This document shows, piece after piece, positions 1 to 8,601 of a stretch of 17,376 nucleotides of DNA (positions within the stretch are counted from its first letter, which is position 1; each line of letters opens with the position of its first letter). The stretch is taken from NCBI GenBank assembly GCA_903893335.1, contig CAITLX010000575.1, forward strand, positions 1-17,376, written 5' to 3'. The stretch comes from an uncultured delta proteobacterium (GTDB lineage Bacteria > Myxococcota_A > Polyangia > Polyangiales > Polyangiaceae). Made by a program: the position numbers and the translations under genes. The notes under the pieces were generated by a model. The model was not told where the DNA came from. It ran no database searches and worked only from the letters and a program-made list of their open reading frames with translations.

Positions 1-855
1 CGCCGGGGGCGACGAGGCCGCCGCCGACGGCGGCACGGCCCAGCGAGGCTGCGAGCCGGGCGGCGCCGAGGCCGGCGGCTGCGGCGTGAGCGAAGCCTCG
101 GGCGGCGCGACCGACGGGGGAGCGACGGCGAGATCGCGCAGCGTGGGCGTCTTGCGCCCGCCCCCCACGCTCGCCGGCACGGGCGTCGGCGCTGGCGACG
201 GCGCGCTCAGCGCGCGCTCGATGGCGTCGAGCGCCCCCTCGGGGACGTGAACGGTCGCGACGGGCGGAGCGCTGGACCCGCGCACACCCGCCGACAGCGC
301 GCCGAACGAGAGGTCGGGCGCGCGCGCGAGCCGCGCGAGATCCGACACGCGCGGCGACGCGGGCGGCGCGCTCGGCGAGAGGTCGGTGCGGCGGTCGAGC
401 CGAGCCAGCACGCGCAGCGCGCGCCGCTCGAGCAGCGCCCCGTAGTCACGGCCCAGCGCCTGGCGCACCCGCAGCAGCGGCGCCACGAGCTGGCGGAGCG
501 GGGTGGCCAGCGAGAACGCGAGGTCCTGCTCGACCTCCTCGGCGAGGGGCTCCGCGACCGCGACGTGCAGCGCGCCGTCGCGACGCTCGAGCGGGTAGAG
601 CACGTAGCGAAGCGCCACGTCGGCCGGCACGAGCCCCACGATGTCCTGCGGGGCCGCGAGCTCGCCGACCGGCGCCGGGTCGAGCCCGTGGGCCTCGGCC
701 AGCACCTGCACGAGCAGCGCCTCGTCCACGTCGGCGACCTCGAGCAGGTTGGTGGCGAGGTCGCCTCCGAAGACGACCTGGCGTGCGAGGGCGTCCTCGA
801 CCCTGCGGAGGGTCGCGACGTCGCGTTCGACCAGGAGTGAGCTCAGCGTCGGCAT
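1..855 (-). CDS. MshEN/GspE N-terminal domain protein (partial, runs off left edge)
   Basis: The reading frame is open from an ATG at 855 to the window edge (at least 285 codons), so the C-terminus is missing. Residues 1-145 resemble the MshEN (T2SSE N-terminal) domain found at the start of type II secretion and type IV pilus ATPases and of many other proteins: a short helical part beginning MPTLSSLLVERDVATL, then GGDLATNLLEVADVDEALL, a GLDPAP turn, and LVPADVALRYVLYPLERRDG followed by a second small lobe. In known members this domain binds c-di-GMP or contacts a partner protein. From about residue 150 the chain becomes a low-complexity Ala/Pro/Ser linker that continues to the edge, so no ATPase domain can be seen. 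It may not be GspE itself, because myxobacteria fuse this domain to other C-termini. The start is the first ATG after the mgtE stop, 68 bases away, with only a weak ribosome binding site. Confidence 0.72.
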   Translation of the reverse strand, partial: MPTLSSLLVERDVATLRRVEDALARQVVFGGDLATNLLEVADVDEALLVQVLAEAHGLDPAPVGELAAPQDIVGLVPADVALRYVLYPLERRDGALHVAVAEPLAEEVEQDLAFSLATPLRQLVAPLLRVRQALGRDYGALLERRALRVLARLDRRTDLSPSAPPASPRVSDLARLARAPDLSFGALSAGVRGSSAPPVATVHVPEGALDAIERALSAPSPAPTPVPASVGGGRKTPTLRDLAVAPPSVAPPEASLTPQPPASAPPGSQPRWAVPPSAAASSPPA

Positions 856-923
856 GGCGGGAGTGGAGAGCCCCCAGGTGAAGATACACGACCTCGGCCC
901 CTCGGTCAGCGCCGTCGGCCTCG

Positions 924-2324
924 CTAGTGCACCGGAAGCGCGTGCGCGGCGGTGGCCGCACCCGCGATGACGTCGGCGAGCACCAGCTTGGCGACGTTGA
1001 AGTAGATGACGATGCCGACGACGTCGACGAGGCTCGCGATGAACGGCGTCGAGCTCGTGGCCGGGTCGAAGCCGAGCCGACGCAGCGCGAGCGGGAGCAT
1101 CGCGCCGACGACGCAGCCCATGAGCACGATGCCGACGAGGGTCACGCCGATGACGATCATGAAGCGCCCGCCGTCGCCCCACATCAGCACGCGCCCCATG
1201 CCGACCGCGGCGAGGATGACGCCGAGGATGAGCCCCTGGCCCACCTCGCGCAGCGCGACCTTCCACCAGTGCTCCCACTTGATCTCGCCGACCGCGAGGC
1301 CACGGATGACGAGCGACGCGGACTGCGAGCCCGAGTTGCCGCCCGTCGAGATGAGCAGCGGGATGTAGTACGCGAGCTTGCCCACGGCCTGCAGCACCTG
1401 GTCGTAGTGCCGCAGCGCGTTGCCCGTGAAGAACTCCTCGACGAAGAGGATGATGAGCCACGGGGCGCGCTTTCGAACGAACGTCCAGAACGTCGTGGCG
1501 AAGTAGGGCAGGTCGAGGGGCTCGACGGCCGCGAGCTTCTGGACGTCCTCGGTCTGCTCCTGGGTGAGCACGTCGATGATGTCGTCGACGGTGATGACCC
1601 CGAGCAGCACGCCGCGCGCGTCGACGACCGGGATGGCCGACAGATCGTACTTCGCGAGCTTGCGCGCGACCTCCTCCTGGTCGAGCTCCGGAGGGACGGT
1701 GATGACGTTGCGCGTGATCTCGTCGGTGAGGCGCTGCCCGGGCTCGGCGAGCAAGAGGTCGCGCAGCGACACGACGCCGTGCAGGCGCGCGTCGGGCCAG
1801 AGCACGTACACGTAGTAGATCGTCTCGGCCTCGGCCCCCTTGGCGCGGATGGCGACGATGGCGTCGGCGACGGTCATGTCGGGCGCGACGCGCACGATGT
1901 CCGTCGTCATGAGGCTGCCGGCGCTGTGCTCGGGCCAGCGCGCGAGGCGCTCGACGTCCTCGGCCACCTCGGGGTCGAGCTTCTCGAGGCTCGCCAGGAC
2001 GCGGTCGCCGATGTCGTCGGGCAGCTCCTTGAAGAGGTCGGCGCGCTCGTCCGACGACATCTCCATGGCGATCTGCGCCGTGGTCGTCGGGCCCAGCGCC
2101 TCGACGAGATCGGCCTGCCGCTCGTCGTCGAGGCGCTCGAAGATCGCCGCGGCCTCGGCGGCGGGCAGGCGCCCGAACAGCGCCGCGGCCTCCTCGTCGG
2201 TCAGCTCGGCGACGATGTCGGCGAAGTCCTCGGCGTGCAGCTCCTCGAGCAGCGGGCGGACCTGGTCGGGGTCGTCGCGCAGCAGCGCCTTGAGCTCGGG
2301 ACCTATCAGCTTGCCGAGCTGCAT
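924..2324 (-). CDS. mgtE: Magnesium transporter MgtE
   Basis: This is an inner-membrane Mg2+ channel/transporter of 466 residues, the normal family length. Residues 1-130 form the helical MgtE N domain (repeated acidic helices such as LPAAEAAAIFERLDDE). Residues 135-195 and 200-257 are a pair of CBS domains, the second ending GVITVDDIIDVL. Residues 285-455 hold the membrane segments, with the pore-family signature PLLISTGGNSGSQSA at 322-336 and the conserved Asp in SLVDVVGI at 431-438, which corresponds to the pore Asp of characterised MgtE. In the family the cytosolic N and CBS domains bind Mg2+ and close the pore when Mg2+ is plentiful. The start lies 3 bases after the dapE stop, with GAAGGG in the dapE 3' end as ribosome binding site, so translation is probably coupled to dapE. 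No Mg2+-sensing leader was recognised. Confidence 0.96.
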   Translation of the reverse strand: MQLGKLIGPELKALLRDDPDQVRPLLEELHAEDFADIVAELTDEEAAALFGRLPAAEAAAIFERLDDERQADLVEALGPTTTAQIAMEMSSDERADLFKELPDDIGDRVLASLEKLDPEVAEDVERLARWPEHSAGSLMTTDIVRVAPDMTVADAIVAIRAKGAEAETIYYVYVLWPDARLHGVVSLRDLLLAEPGQRLTDEITRNVITVPPELDQEEVARKLAKYDLSAIPVVDARGVLLGVITVDDIIDVLTQEQTEDVQKLAAVEPLDLPYFATTFWTFVRKRAPWLIILFVEEFFTGNALRHYDQVLQAVGKLAYYIPLLISTGGNSGSQSASLVIRGLAVGEIKWEHWWKVALREVGQGLILGVILAAVGMGRVLMWGDGGRFMIVIGVTLVGIVLMGCVVGAMLPLALRRLGFDPATSSTPFIASLVDVVGIVIYFNVAKLVLADVIAGAATAAHALPVH

Positions 2325-2327
2325 GGC

Positions 2328-3395
2328 TCAGCCCTTCGCGACGCCCGCGAGGAAGCGCCCGAGGATCGCGCGGCCGAGCTCGAGGTCGGCGAGCGACGTC
2401 CACTCGTTCTGCTGGTGGGCCTGCGCCTGCTCGCCGGGCCCGAAGTTGACCGCCGCGACGCCGAGCGCGGCGAAGCGCGCGACGTCCGTCCACGCCTGCT
2501 TGGGCTCGACCGCGCGCACGCCGGCGTCGCGCAGCGCGCGCACCAGGTCGTGATCGGCGAAGGGAGGCGCCGCGGGGGACTCGTCGGTGAAGGTGACCTC
2601 GGCGCGGCCCGCCACGATGGCGAGCAGCTCGGCCTTGGCCTGCTCGAGCGAGGTGTCGGGCGCGAAGCGGTGGTTGACGTTGAGCCGGAAGCGGTCGGGC
2701 ACGACGTTGCGGCCGCGCCCACCCTCGGCAAAGGTGACGCTGGTGACGGTGCGGTAGGTCAGCCCCGAGAGGACGACCTCGCGCGGCGCGCGGACCGCGA
2801 GCTCGACGAGCAGCGCGCCGGCCTTGTGGATGGCGTTGTCCCCCTGCCAGGGGCGCGCGCTGTGCGCCGTGCGCCCCGTGAAGACGACGTCGGCGTGCAG
2901 CGAGCCGGTGGCGCCGAGCTGCAGCTTGTTGTTCGACGGCTCGAGGCACACCGCGAGGTCGATGCTCGCGAGCTCGGGCTCGGCGGCGAGCACGGGGCCC
3001 AGCTCGTTTTCCGCGAACGGCCCCTCCTCGCGCGCGTAGAACACGAGCGTCAAATCGACCCCGAGCGTGCGCGTCGCGTCGCTCTCGGCCAGGTCGATCA
3101 TCAGCGCGAGGCCCGACTTCATGTCCGCCGCGCCGGGGCCGTAGAGGCGGTCGCCCTCGATGCGCACGCCCCCCTCGTGCGAGGTGCGCACGACGTCGAG
3201 GTGTCCGACGAGCGCCACGTGCGGGCCGCCGGTGCCGCGCCGCAGCGGCACGACCAGCGAGTCGCCGTGGCGGCGGATCGGAGCTGCGAGCGGCAGCGTG
3301 CCCAGCCGCGCGGCCACCGCGTCGGCGAGCGCGCGCTCCTCGCCGATGGGCGACGGCGTGGCGCAGAGCCAGAGGAGCGTGTCGGTGAGCGTCAT
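2328..3395 (-). CDS. dapE: Succinyl-diaminopimelate desuccinylase (M20 metallopeptidase)
   Basis: This 355-residue enzyme would hydrolyse N-succinyl-LL-2,6-diaminopimelate to succinate and LL-diaminopimelate, which feeds lysine and peptidoglycan. The M20 metal-site motifs are all visible: GHLDVV (H65, D67), GAADMKSG (D91), the catalytic AREEGP (E123, E124), LEPSN (E152) and AHQQNEW (H327). The dimerisation-domain motif GRTAHSARPWQGDNAIHKA at 174-192 and WTDVARF at 302-308 are typical of the actinobacterial-type DapE subfamily rather than the E. coli type. That subfamily call is from memory of its motifs. The frame is open far upstream, but the ATG at 3395 starts exactly where family members do and has AAGGC upstream. 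It lies 23 bases after dapD and 3 before mgtE, and the dapD neighbour supports the substrate assignment over other M20 deacylases. Confidence 0.9.
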   Translation of the reverse strand: MTLTDTLLWLCATPSPIGEERALADAVAARLGTLPLAAPIRRHGDSLVVPLRRGTGGPHVALVGHLDVVRTSHEGGVRIEGDRLYGPGAADMKSGLALMIDLAESDATRTLGVDLTLVFYAREEGPFAENELGPVLAAEPELASIDLAVCLEPSNNKLQLGATGSLHADVVFTGRTAHSARPWQGDNAIHKAGALLVELAVRAPREVVLSGLTYRTVTSVTFAEGGRGRNVVPDRFRLNVNHRFAPDTSLEQAKAELLAIVAGRAEVTFTDESPAAPPFADHDLVRALRDAGVRAVEPKQAWTDVARFAALGVAAVNFGPGEQAQAHQQNEWTSLADLELGRAILGRFLAGVAKG

Positions 3396-3418
3396 GTTGG
3401 CCTTGGCCCCGGCGCGCC

Positions 3419-4240
<822 letters not shown>

Positions 4241-4260
4241 GCGCTCTCCCTAGTGCCGCC

Positions 4261-4300
4261 ACGCGCGGGCTTCACCTGCTTTCGCAGGTGAGCCGCGCGT
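4261..4300 (-). promoter_or_regulatory. Strong GAAA-tetraloop hairpin in the dapD leader
   Basis: Read on the minus strand, CACCTGC GAAA GCAGGTG is a perfect 7-bp stem closed by a GNRA loop. It is extended by GGCT/AGCC and ACGCGC/GCGCGT, giving 17 pairs with two single-base bulges. It ends directly before the segment carrying the dapD ribosome binding site (GGGAGAG). There is no T-tract, so a classical intrinsic terminator is unlikely. It could be a 3' end or processing hairpin of the upstream sucCD-ndk message, or a leader structure affecting dapD. It does not look like a lysine riboswitch, which is much longer. Confidence 0.6.
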
Positions 4301-4318
4301 TCGTGTTGGGACGCGGGG

Positions 4319-4333
4319 CCGGGCCGCGCCCGG
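4319..4333 (-). terminator. Short hairpin after ndk
   Basis: CCGGGC and GCCCGG flank a 3-base loop about 15 bases after the ndk stop. It is weak evidence on its own in DNA this rich in GC and has no T-tract. Together with the larger hairpin at 4261-4300 it may mark the 3' end of the ndk message. Confidence 0.3.
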
Positions 4334-4347
4334 GCCTCGCGGCCAGG

Positions 4348-4773
4348 TCAGCCGCCGAGCGTCTCGTAGCCCGGGAAGAAGTAGGCGATCTCGGCCTTCG
4401 CCGTGTCGACCGCGTCCGAGCCGTGCAGCGCGTTCTCGCCGACGTTGGCGCCGTAGAGCTTGCGCAGCGTGCCGTCGGCGGCCTTGGCCGGGTCGGTCGC
4501 GCCGATGACCTCGCGGTACTTCGCGATGGCGTCCTCGCGCTCGAGCGCGATGACGACGATCGGGCTGCGGCTCATGAACTGCGTGAGCTCGCCGAAGAAC
4601 GGACGCGCGCTGTGCACCGCGTAGAAGCCCTCGGCCTGCGCGAGCGAGAGCTGCAGCTTCTTCAGGGCGACGACGCGGAAGCCCTCCTGCTCGAGCCGCG
4701 CGACGATGGCGCCGATCTTCTGCTTCTCGACCGCGTCGGGCTTGATGATGGAAAGCGTGCGCTGGACGGACAT
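4348..4773 (-). CDS. ndk: Nucleoside diphosphate kinase
   Basis: Ndk moves the terminal phosphate between nucleoside tri- and diphosphates through a phosphohistidine. The 141-residue length is standard. It starts MSVQRTLSIIKPDAV, the family N-terminus with the Lys of the IIKPDAV motif, and contains RPFFGEL (58-63), the nucleotide-binding MSRSPIVVIALERE (67-80) and the active site NALHGSDA with H117. The ATG at 4773 is preceded by the purine-rich GAAGAAGAGAGA. It lies 68 bases after sucD, in the order sucC-sucD-ndk. The association makes sense because succinyl-CoA synthetase produces ATP or GTP, and Ndk equilibrates the two. Hairpins flank the gene on both sides, so its transcript level may be partly uncoupled from its neighbours. 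Confidence 0.97.
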   Translation of the reverse strand: MSVQRTLSIIKPDAVEKQKIGAIVARLEQEGFRVVALKKLQLSLAQAEGFYAVHSARPFFGELTQFMSRSPIVVIALEREDAIAKYREVIGATDPAKAADGTLRKLYGANVGENALHGSDAVDTAKAEIAYFFPGYETLGG

Positions 4774-4812
4774 CGGAATCTCTCTTCTTCTACTACGAGG
4801 GGAGCGAGCGGT

Positions 4813-4832
4813 GCCGGCGCCGAGGCGCCGGC
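4813..4832 (-). terminator. Perfect 9-bp inverted repeat between sucD and ndk
   Basis: GCCGGCGCC and GGCGCCGGC form a perfect inverted repeat with a 2-base centre, which in RNA gives 8 pairs and a CUCG tetraloop on the minus strand. It begins 9 bases after the sucD stop. No T-tract follows, so it is better described as a terminator-like or 3'-stabilising hairpin that could separate sucCD from ndk expression. Confidence 0.5.
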
Positions 4833-4841
4833 GGGCGCGCG

Positions 4842-5714
4842 TCAGTGCATCAGGGCCATGAGCGTGGTGGCCATGTCGGCCGGCGTCGGCGCGACCTTCA
4901 CGCCGGCTGCCTCGAGCGCGGTGGTCTTGTCCTTCGCCGTGCCCTTGCCACCCGAGATGATGGCGCCCGCGTGCCCCATGCGCTTGCCCTCCGGCGCGGT
5001 GGCGCCGGCGATGAACGCCGCGACGGGCTTGGTCATGTGCTCCTTGATCCACGCGGCGGCGTTCTGCTCCGCCATGCCGCCGATCTCGCCGATCATGATG
5101 ACGCCGTGCGTGTCGGGGTCGTCGTTGAACATCTGCAGGACGTCGATGAAGTCGAGCCCGGCGACGGGGTCGCCGCCGACGCCGACGCAGGTGGACTGCC
5201 CCACGCCGAGCGCGGAGAGCTGACCGACCGCCTCGTACGTCAGCGTGCCCGACTTGGACACGACGCCGATGTGGCCCGGCTTGTGGATGTGCCCCGGCAT
5301 GATGCCGATCTTGCACGCGCCCGGCGTGATGATGCCCGGGCAGTTGGGCCCGATGAGGCGCGTCGCCTTGCCGTCGAGCCAGCGACGGACCTTCACCATG
5401 TCGAGGACGGGGACGCCCTCGGTGATGCAGACGACGAGCTTGCAGCCCGCGTCGGCGGCCTCGAGGATCGCGTCGGCCGCGCCGACGGGCGGCACGAAGA
5501 TGCACGACGTGTCGGCGCCCGTCTCGCGGACGGCCTCCGCGACGGTGTTGAAGATGGGGACCTTGCCCTCGAACATCTCTCCGCCGCGACCCGGCGTGAC
5601 GCCGGAGACGACGTGCGTTCCGTACGCCATGCACTGCTTGGCGTGGAACGAGCCCGTTTCGCCCGTGATGCCCTGGAAGACGACGCGCGTTTCTTTACCG
5701 ACGAGGATCGACAT
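4842..5714 (-). CDS. sucD: Succinate-CoA ligase (ADP/GDP-forming), alpha subunit
   Basis: The alpha subunit carries the CoA site and the phosphohistidine of succinyl-CoA synthetase, which converts succinyl-CoA, Pi and NDP to succinate, CoA and NTP in the TCA cycle. At 290 residues it is full length. Visible motifs are the CoA-binding GITGETGSFH (15-24), IGPNCPGIITPG (121-132), SKSGTLTYE (153-161), GGDPVAG (180-186), GEIGG (209-213) and the phosphorylated His in GHAGAI (H248). The start at 5714 is 6 bases after the sucC stop, with a strong ribosome binding site (GGAAGGTGA) overlapping that stop. The two subunits are therefore likely made in equal amounts by coupled translation. Confidence 0.97.
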   Translation of the reverse strand: MSILVGKETRVVFQGITGETGSFHAKQCMAYGTHVVSGVTPGRGGEMFEGKVPIFNTVAEAVRETGADTSCIFVPPVGAADAILEAADAGCKLVVCITEGVPVLDMVKVRRWLDGKATRLIGPNCPGIITPGACKIGIMPGHIHKPGHIGVVSKSGTLTYEAVGQLSALGVGQSTCVGVGGDPVAGLDFIDVLQMFNDDPDTHGVIMIGEIGGMAEQNAAAWIKEHMTKPVAAFIAGATAPEGKRMGHAGAIISGGKGTAKDKTTALEAAGVKVAPTPADMATTLMALMH

Positions 5715-5720
5715 GGCCGG

Positions 5721-6902
<1,182 letters not shown>

Positions 6903-6978
6903 GACCTCGGCCCATCGCACTACCCGCCGGGGCAGCGCGCGCGCCCGTGTACCATACTGCGAGCCCTTTGGGGGGAAC

Positions 6979-8007
6979 TCAGCGCGCGGGGGGCGGCTCG
7001 GGGCGCGCCGGCGCGGGGCAGCAGCCGTCGGGGCAGGCCTCGGCGAGCGGCGCGAGGGTGCCGAGGTGGCGGCGCGGGCGCCCCGCGCCGAGCCGGTCGC
7101 CCACGAGCTCGGCCAGGCCGGCGACGAAGCGCGGGTGGGTCCCGGGCGTCGCCGAGCGCTCGTACGCGAGGCCGAGCTCACGAGCCGTCGCGTGGGCCTG
7201 CTCGTCGAGGTCCTGCACGACCTCCATGTGATCGCTGACGAAGCCGACCGGGGCGACGACGACCGCGCGCACCCCCGCCGCCGCGAGCTCGCGCAGCCGC
7301 GCGCTCACGTCGGGCTCGAGCCAGGGCACCTGCGGGGGCCCGCTGCGGCTCTGGTACGAGAGCGTGCGCGCGTGGCCGGGCATCGCGTCGTCGCCGACCA
7401 GGCGCACGACCTCGTGAAGCTGCGCCTCGTAGTCGCACGAGCGCGCCATCGCGAGCGGGATGCTGTGCGCGGTGCACACCAGGTGCGCCTCGGCGCGAAG
7501 CTCGGGCGCGAGGCGCGCGTGCGCGACCCGCACGCCGTCGACCAGGGCCTCGACGAAGCCCGGGTGGTCGAAGTAGGCGCGGACGAACTCGACCTCGGGC
7601 GCCCCCTCGCCGACGGCGGCGCGCGCGCGCGCCACGTCCTCGCGGTACTGGCGGCAGCCGGAGTAGGACGAGTAGGCCGAGGTGAGCACCGCCAGCGCGC
7701 GCCGCACGCCCGCCTCGCGCATGGCGCGCAGCGTGTCCTCGACGTAGGGCGGCCCGTTGCGGTGGCCGAGGTAGACCGGCAGCGGCGTGCCCTGAGAGGC
7801 GAGCGCGCCCTCGAGCGCCTCGCGCAGCGCGCGGCACTGCGCCGGCAGCGGCGAGACGCCCCCGCGCGCGAGGTAGTGCCTCGCGACCTCGTCGAGCCGC
7901 TCCTTCGGGATGCCGCGGCCACGCGTCACCCGCTCGAGGAACGGCATCACGTCGGCGGGCCCCTCGGGCCCCCCGAACGACAGGAGCAGGACGGCGTCGT
8001 AGGTCAT
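6979..8007 (-). CDS. hemH: Ferrochelatase, actinobacterial-like (protoporphyrin or coproporphyrin)
   Basis: This enzyme inserts Fe2+ into a porphyrin at the end of heme synthesis. It has 342 residues. Motifs are LLLSFGGPEGPADVMPFL (7-24), GHRNGPPY (81-88), SAYSSYSGCRQYRED (110-124), the catalytic His in CTAHSIP (H181), YQSRSGPP (218-225) and GFVSDHMEVV with the conserved Glu (E262). The SGCRQY segment and the C-terminal CPDGCC (325-330) match the actinobacterial group, some of whose members carry a [2Fe-2S] cluster and use coproporphyrin; both properties are inferences here. The start is uncertain: this ATG, or a GTG at 8013 two codons earlier. Neither has a ribosome binding site, and a TAGGCT hexamer ends 9 bases before the GTG. 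It faces the divergent lipoprotein gene at 8171 and lies 76 bases before sucC. Confidence 0.93.
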   Translation of the reverse strand: MTYDAVLLLSFGGPEGPADVMPFLERVTRGRGIPKERLDEVARHYLARGGVSPLPAQCRALREALEGALASQGTPLPVYLGHRNGPPYVEDTLRAMREAGVRRALAVLTSAYSSYSGCRQYREDVARARAAVGEGAPEVEFVRAYFDHPGFVEALVDGVRVAHARLAPELRAEAHLVCTAHSIPLAMARSCDYEAQLHEVVRLVGDDAMPGHARTLSYQSRSGPPQVPWLEPDVSARLRELAAAGVRAVVVAPVGFVSDHMEVVQDLDEQAHATARELGLAYERSATPGTHPRFVAGLAELVGDRLGAGRPRRHLGTLAPLAEACPDGCCPAPARPEPPPAR

Positions 8008-8022
8008 GGGCACGGCGCGCGC

Positions 8023-8028
8023 AGCCTA
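8023..8028 (-). promoter_or_regulatory. Candidate -10 element for hemH (TAGGCT)
   Basis: On the minus strand TAGGCT ends 9 bases before the GTG at 8013 and 15 before the ATG at 8007. It lies inside the 10-mer GCTAGGCTGC, which recurs before glnE at the same distance from the start codon. No -35 consensus is visible. If real, the message would have almost no leader, which would fit the missing ribosome binding site. The TAG is also an in-frame stop, so this could be coincidence. Confidence 0.25.
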
Positions 8029-8170
8029 GCGCACGCCCGGCGAGACGGGAGTGGACGGGCGCGCGAACGCGTTCGGCGGCAACTCGTCGCGCGGAAAGGT
8101 CGGGCAGTTACGTCCCCCCCCTACCCACGGACGATCGGGATGCGCAGGTTGTCGTCGAACGGAGGGTGTC

Positions 8171-8518
8171 ATGGCAACTCGTGTGCATCACAAGCTCTGG
8201 GTCCTGGGTCTGGCCTTTGGAGCCGCGGTCGTCGGCGCCTGCGCGGGCGGCGGCGGAGTCGGTGAGCCGAGGACGCCCGACACGAAGGCCACGCACTTCG
8301 TCGGCAGCCCGAGCGAAGACCGGGCCACCGCGCGCGGCGCGGGCGCAGCGGCCGCTCGGTCGGATCGCGGAAAGGGGATCGGAGGCGGGTCGGAGGTCGC
8401 GAACGAGGCGCCGGCCGCCGGGCCGAGGACGCCGAGCGTCGGCGACATCGCGCCGCGCCAGCCCCCGCCTGCCCCGGCGCCGCGCAACACGGGCGATCCG
8501 CCGCCTCCCACGGACTGA
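8171..8518 (+). CDS. Small putative lipoprotein, Gly/Pro-rich, unknown function
   Basis: This 115-residue protein has no recognised domain. It starts with MATRVHHKLWVLGLAFG, a short basic head and hydrophobic stretch ending in VVGAC, an acceptable lipobox with Cys near residue 24. After it comes a low-complexity chain rich in Gly, Ala, Arg and Pro that ends in a Pro-rich tail (PPPAPAPRNTGDPPPPTD). It would probably be exported and anchored to a membrane. The ATG is chosen over earlier in-frame ones because it has a strong ribosome binding site (GGAGGG, 4 bases upstream) and places the signal peptide at the N-terminus. It is divergent from hemH and convergent with the Cys-rich lipoprotein gene. 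Lack of conserved domains lowers certainty, but the start signals argue that it is real. Confidence 0.66.
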   Translation: MATRVHHKLWVLGLAFGAAVVGACAGGGGVGEPRTPDTKATHFVGSPSEDRATARGAGAAAARSDRGKGIGGGSEVANEAPAAGPRTPSVGDIAPRQPPPAPAPRNTGDPPPPTD

Positions 8519-8561
8519 CCGGCGAGCGGCCCCCCCCCCGAGGGATCGGGCGCCATGCAGG

Positions 8562-8591
8562 GCCCCGCGCGCGATGCTCGCCGCGCGGGGC
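8562..8591. terminator. Bidirectional hairpin between convergent lipoprotein genes
   Basis: GCCCCGCGCG and CGCGCGGGGC form a perfect 10-bp stem with a 10-base loop. It lies between the stop of the plus-strand gene (8518) and the stop of the minus-strand gene (8602), so it could end transcripts from both sides. There is no T-tract on either strand. A run of ten C residues (8530-8539) precedes it on the plus strand. Confidence 0.62.
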
Positions 8592-8601
8592 TCGGCGGGC
8601 G

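Noticed and set aside
4241..4347. Lysine riboswitch before dapD
   Set aside because: The gap is too short, and only simple hairpins are present without the multi-helix junction or conserved core of that class.
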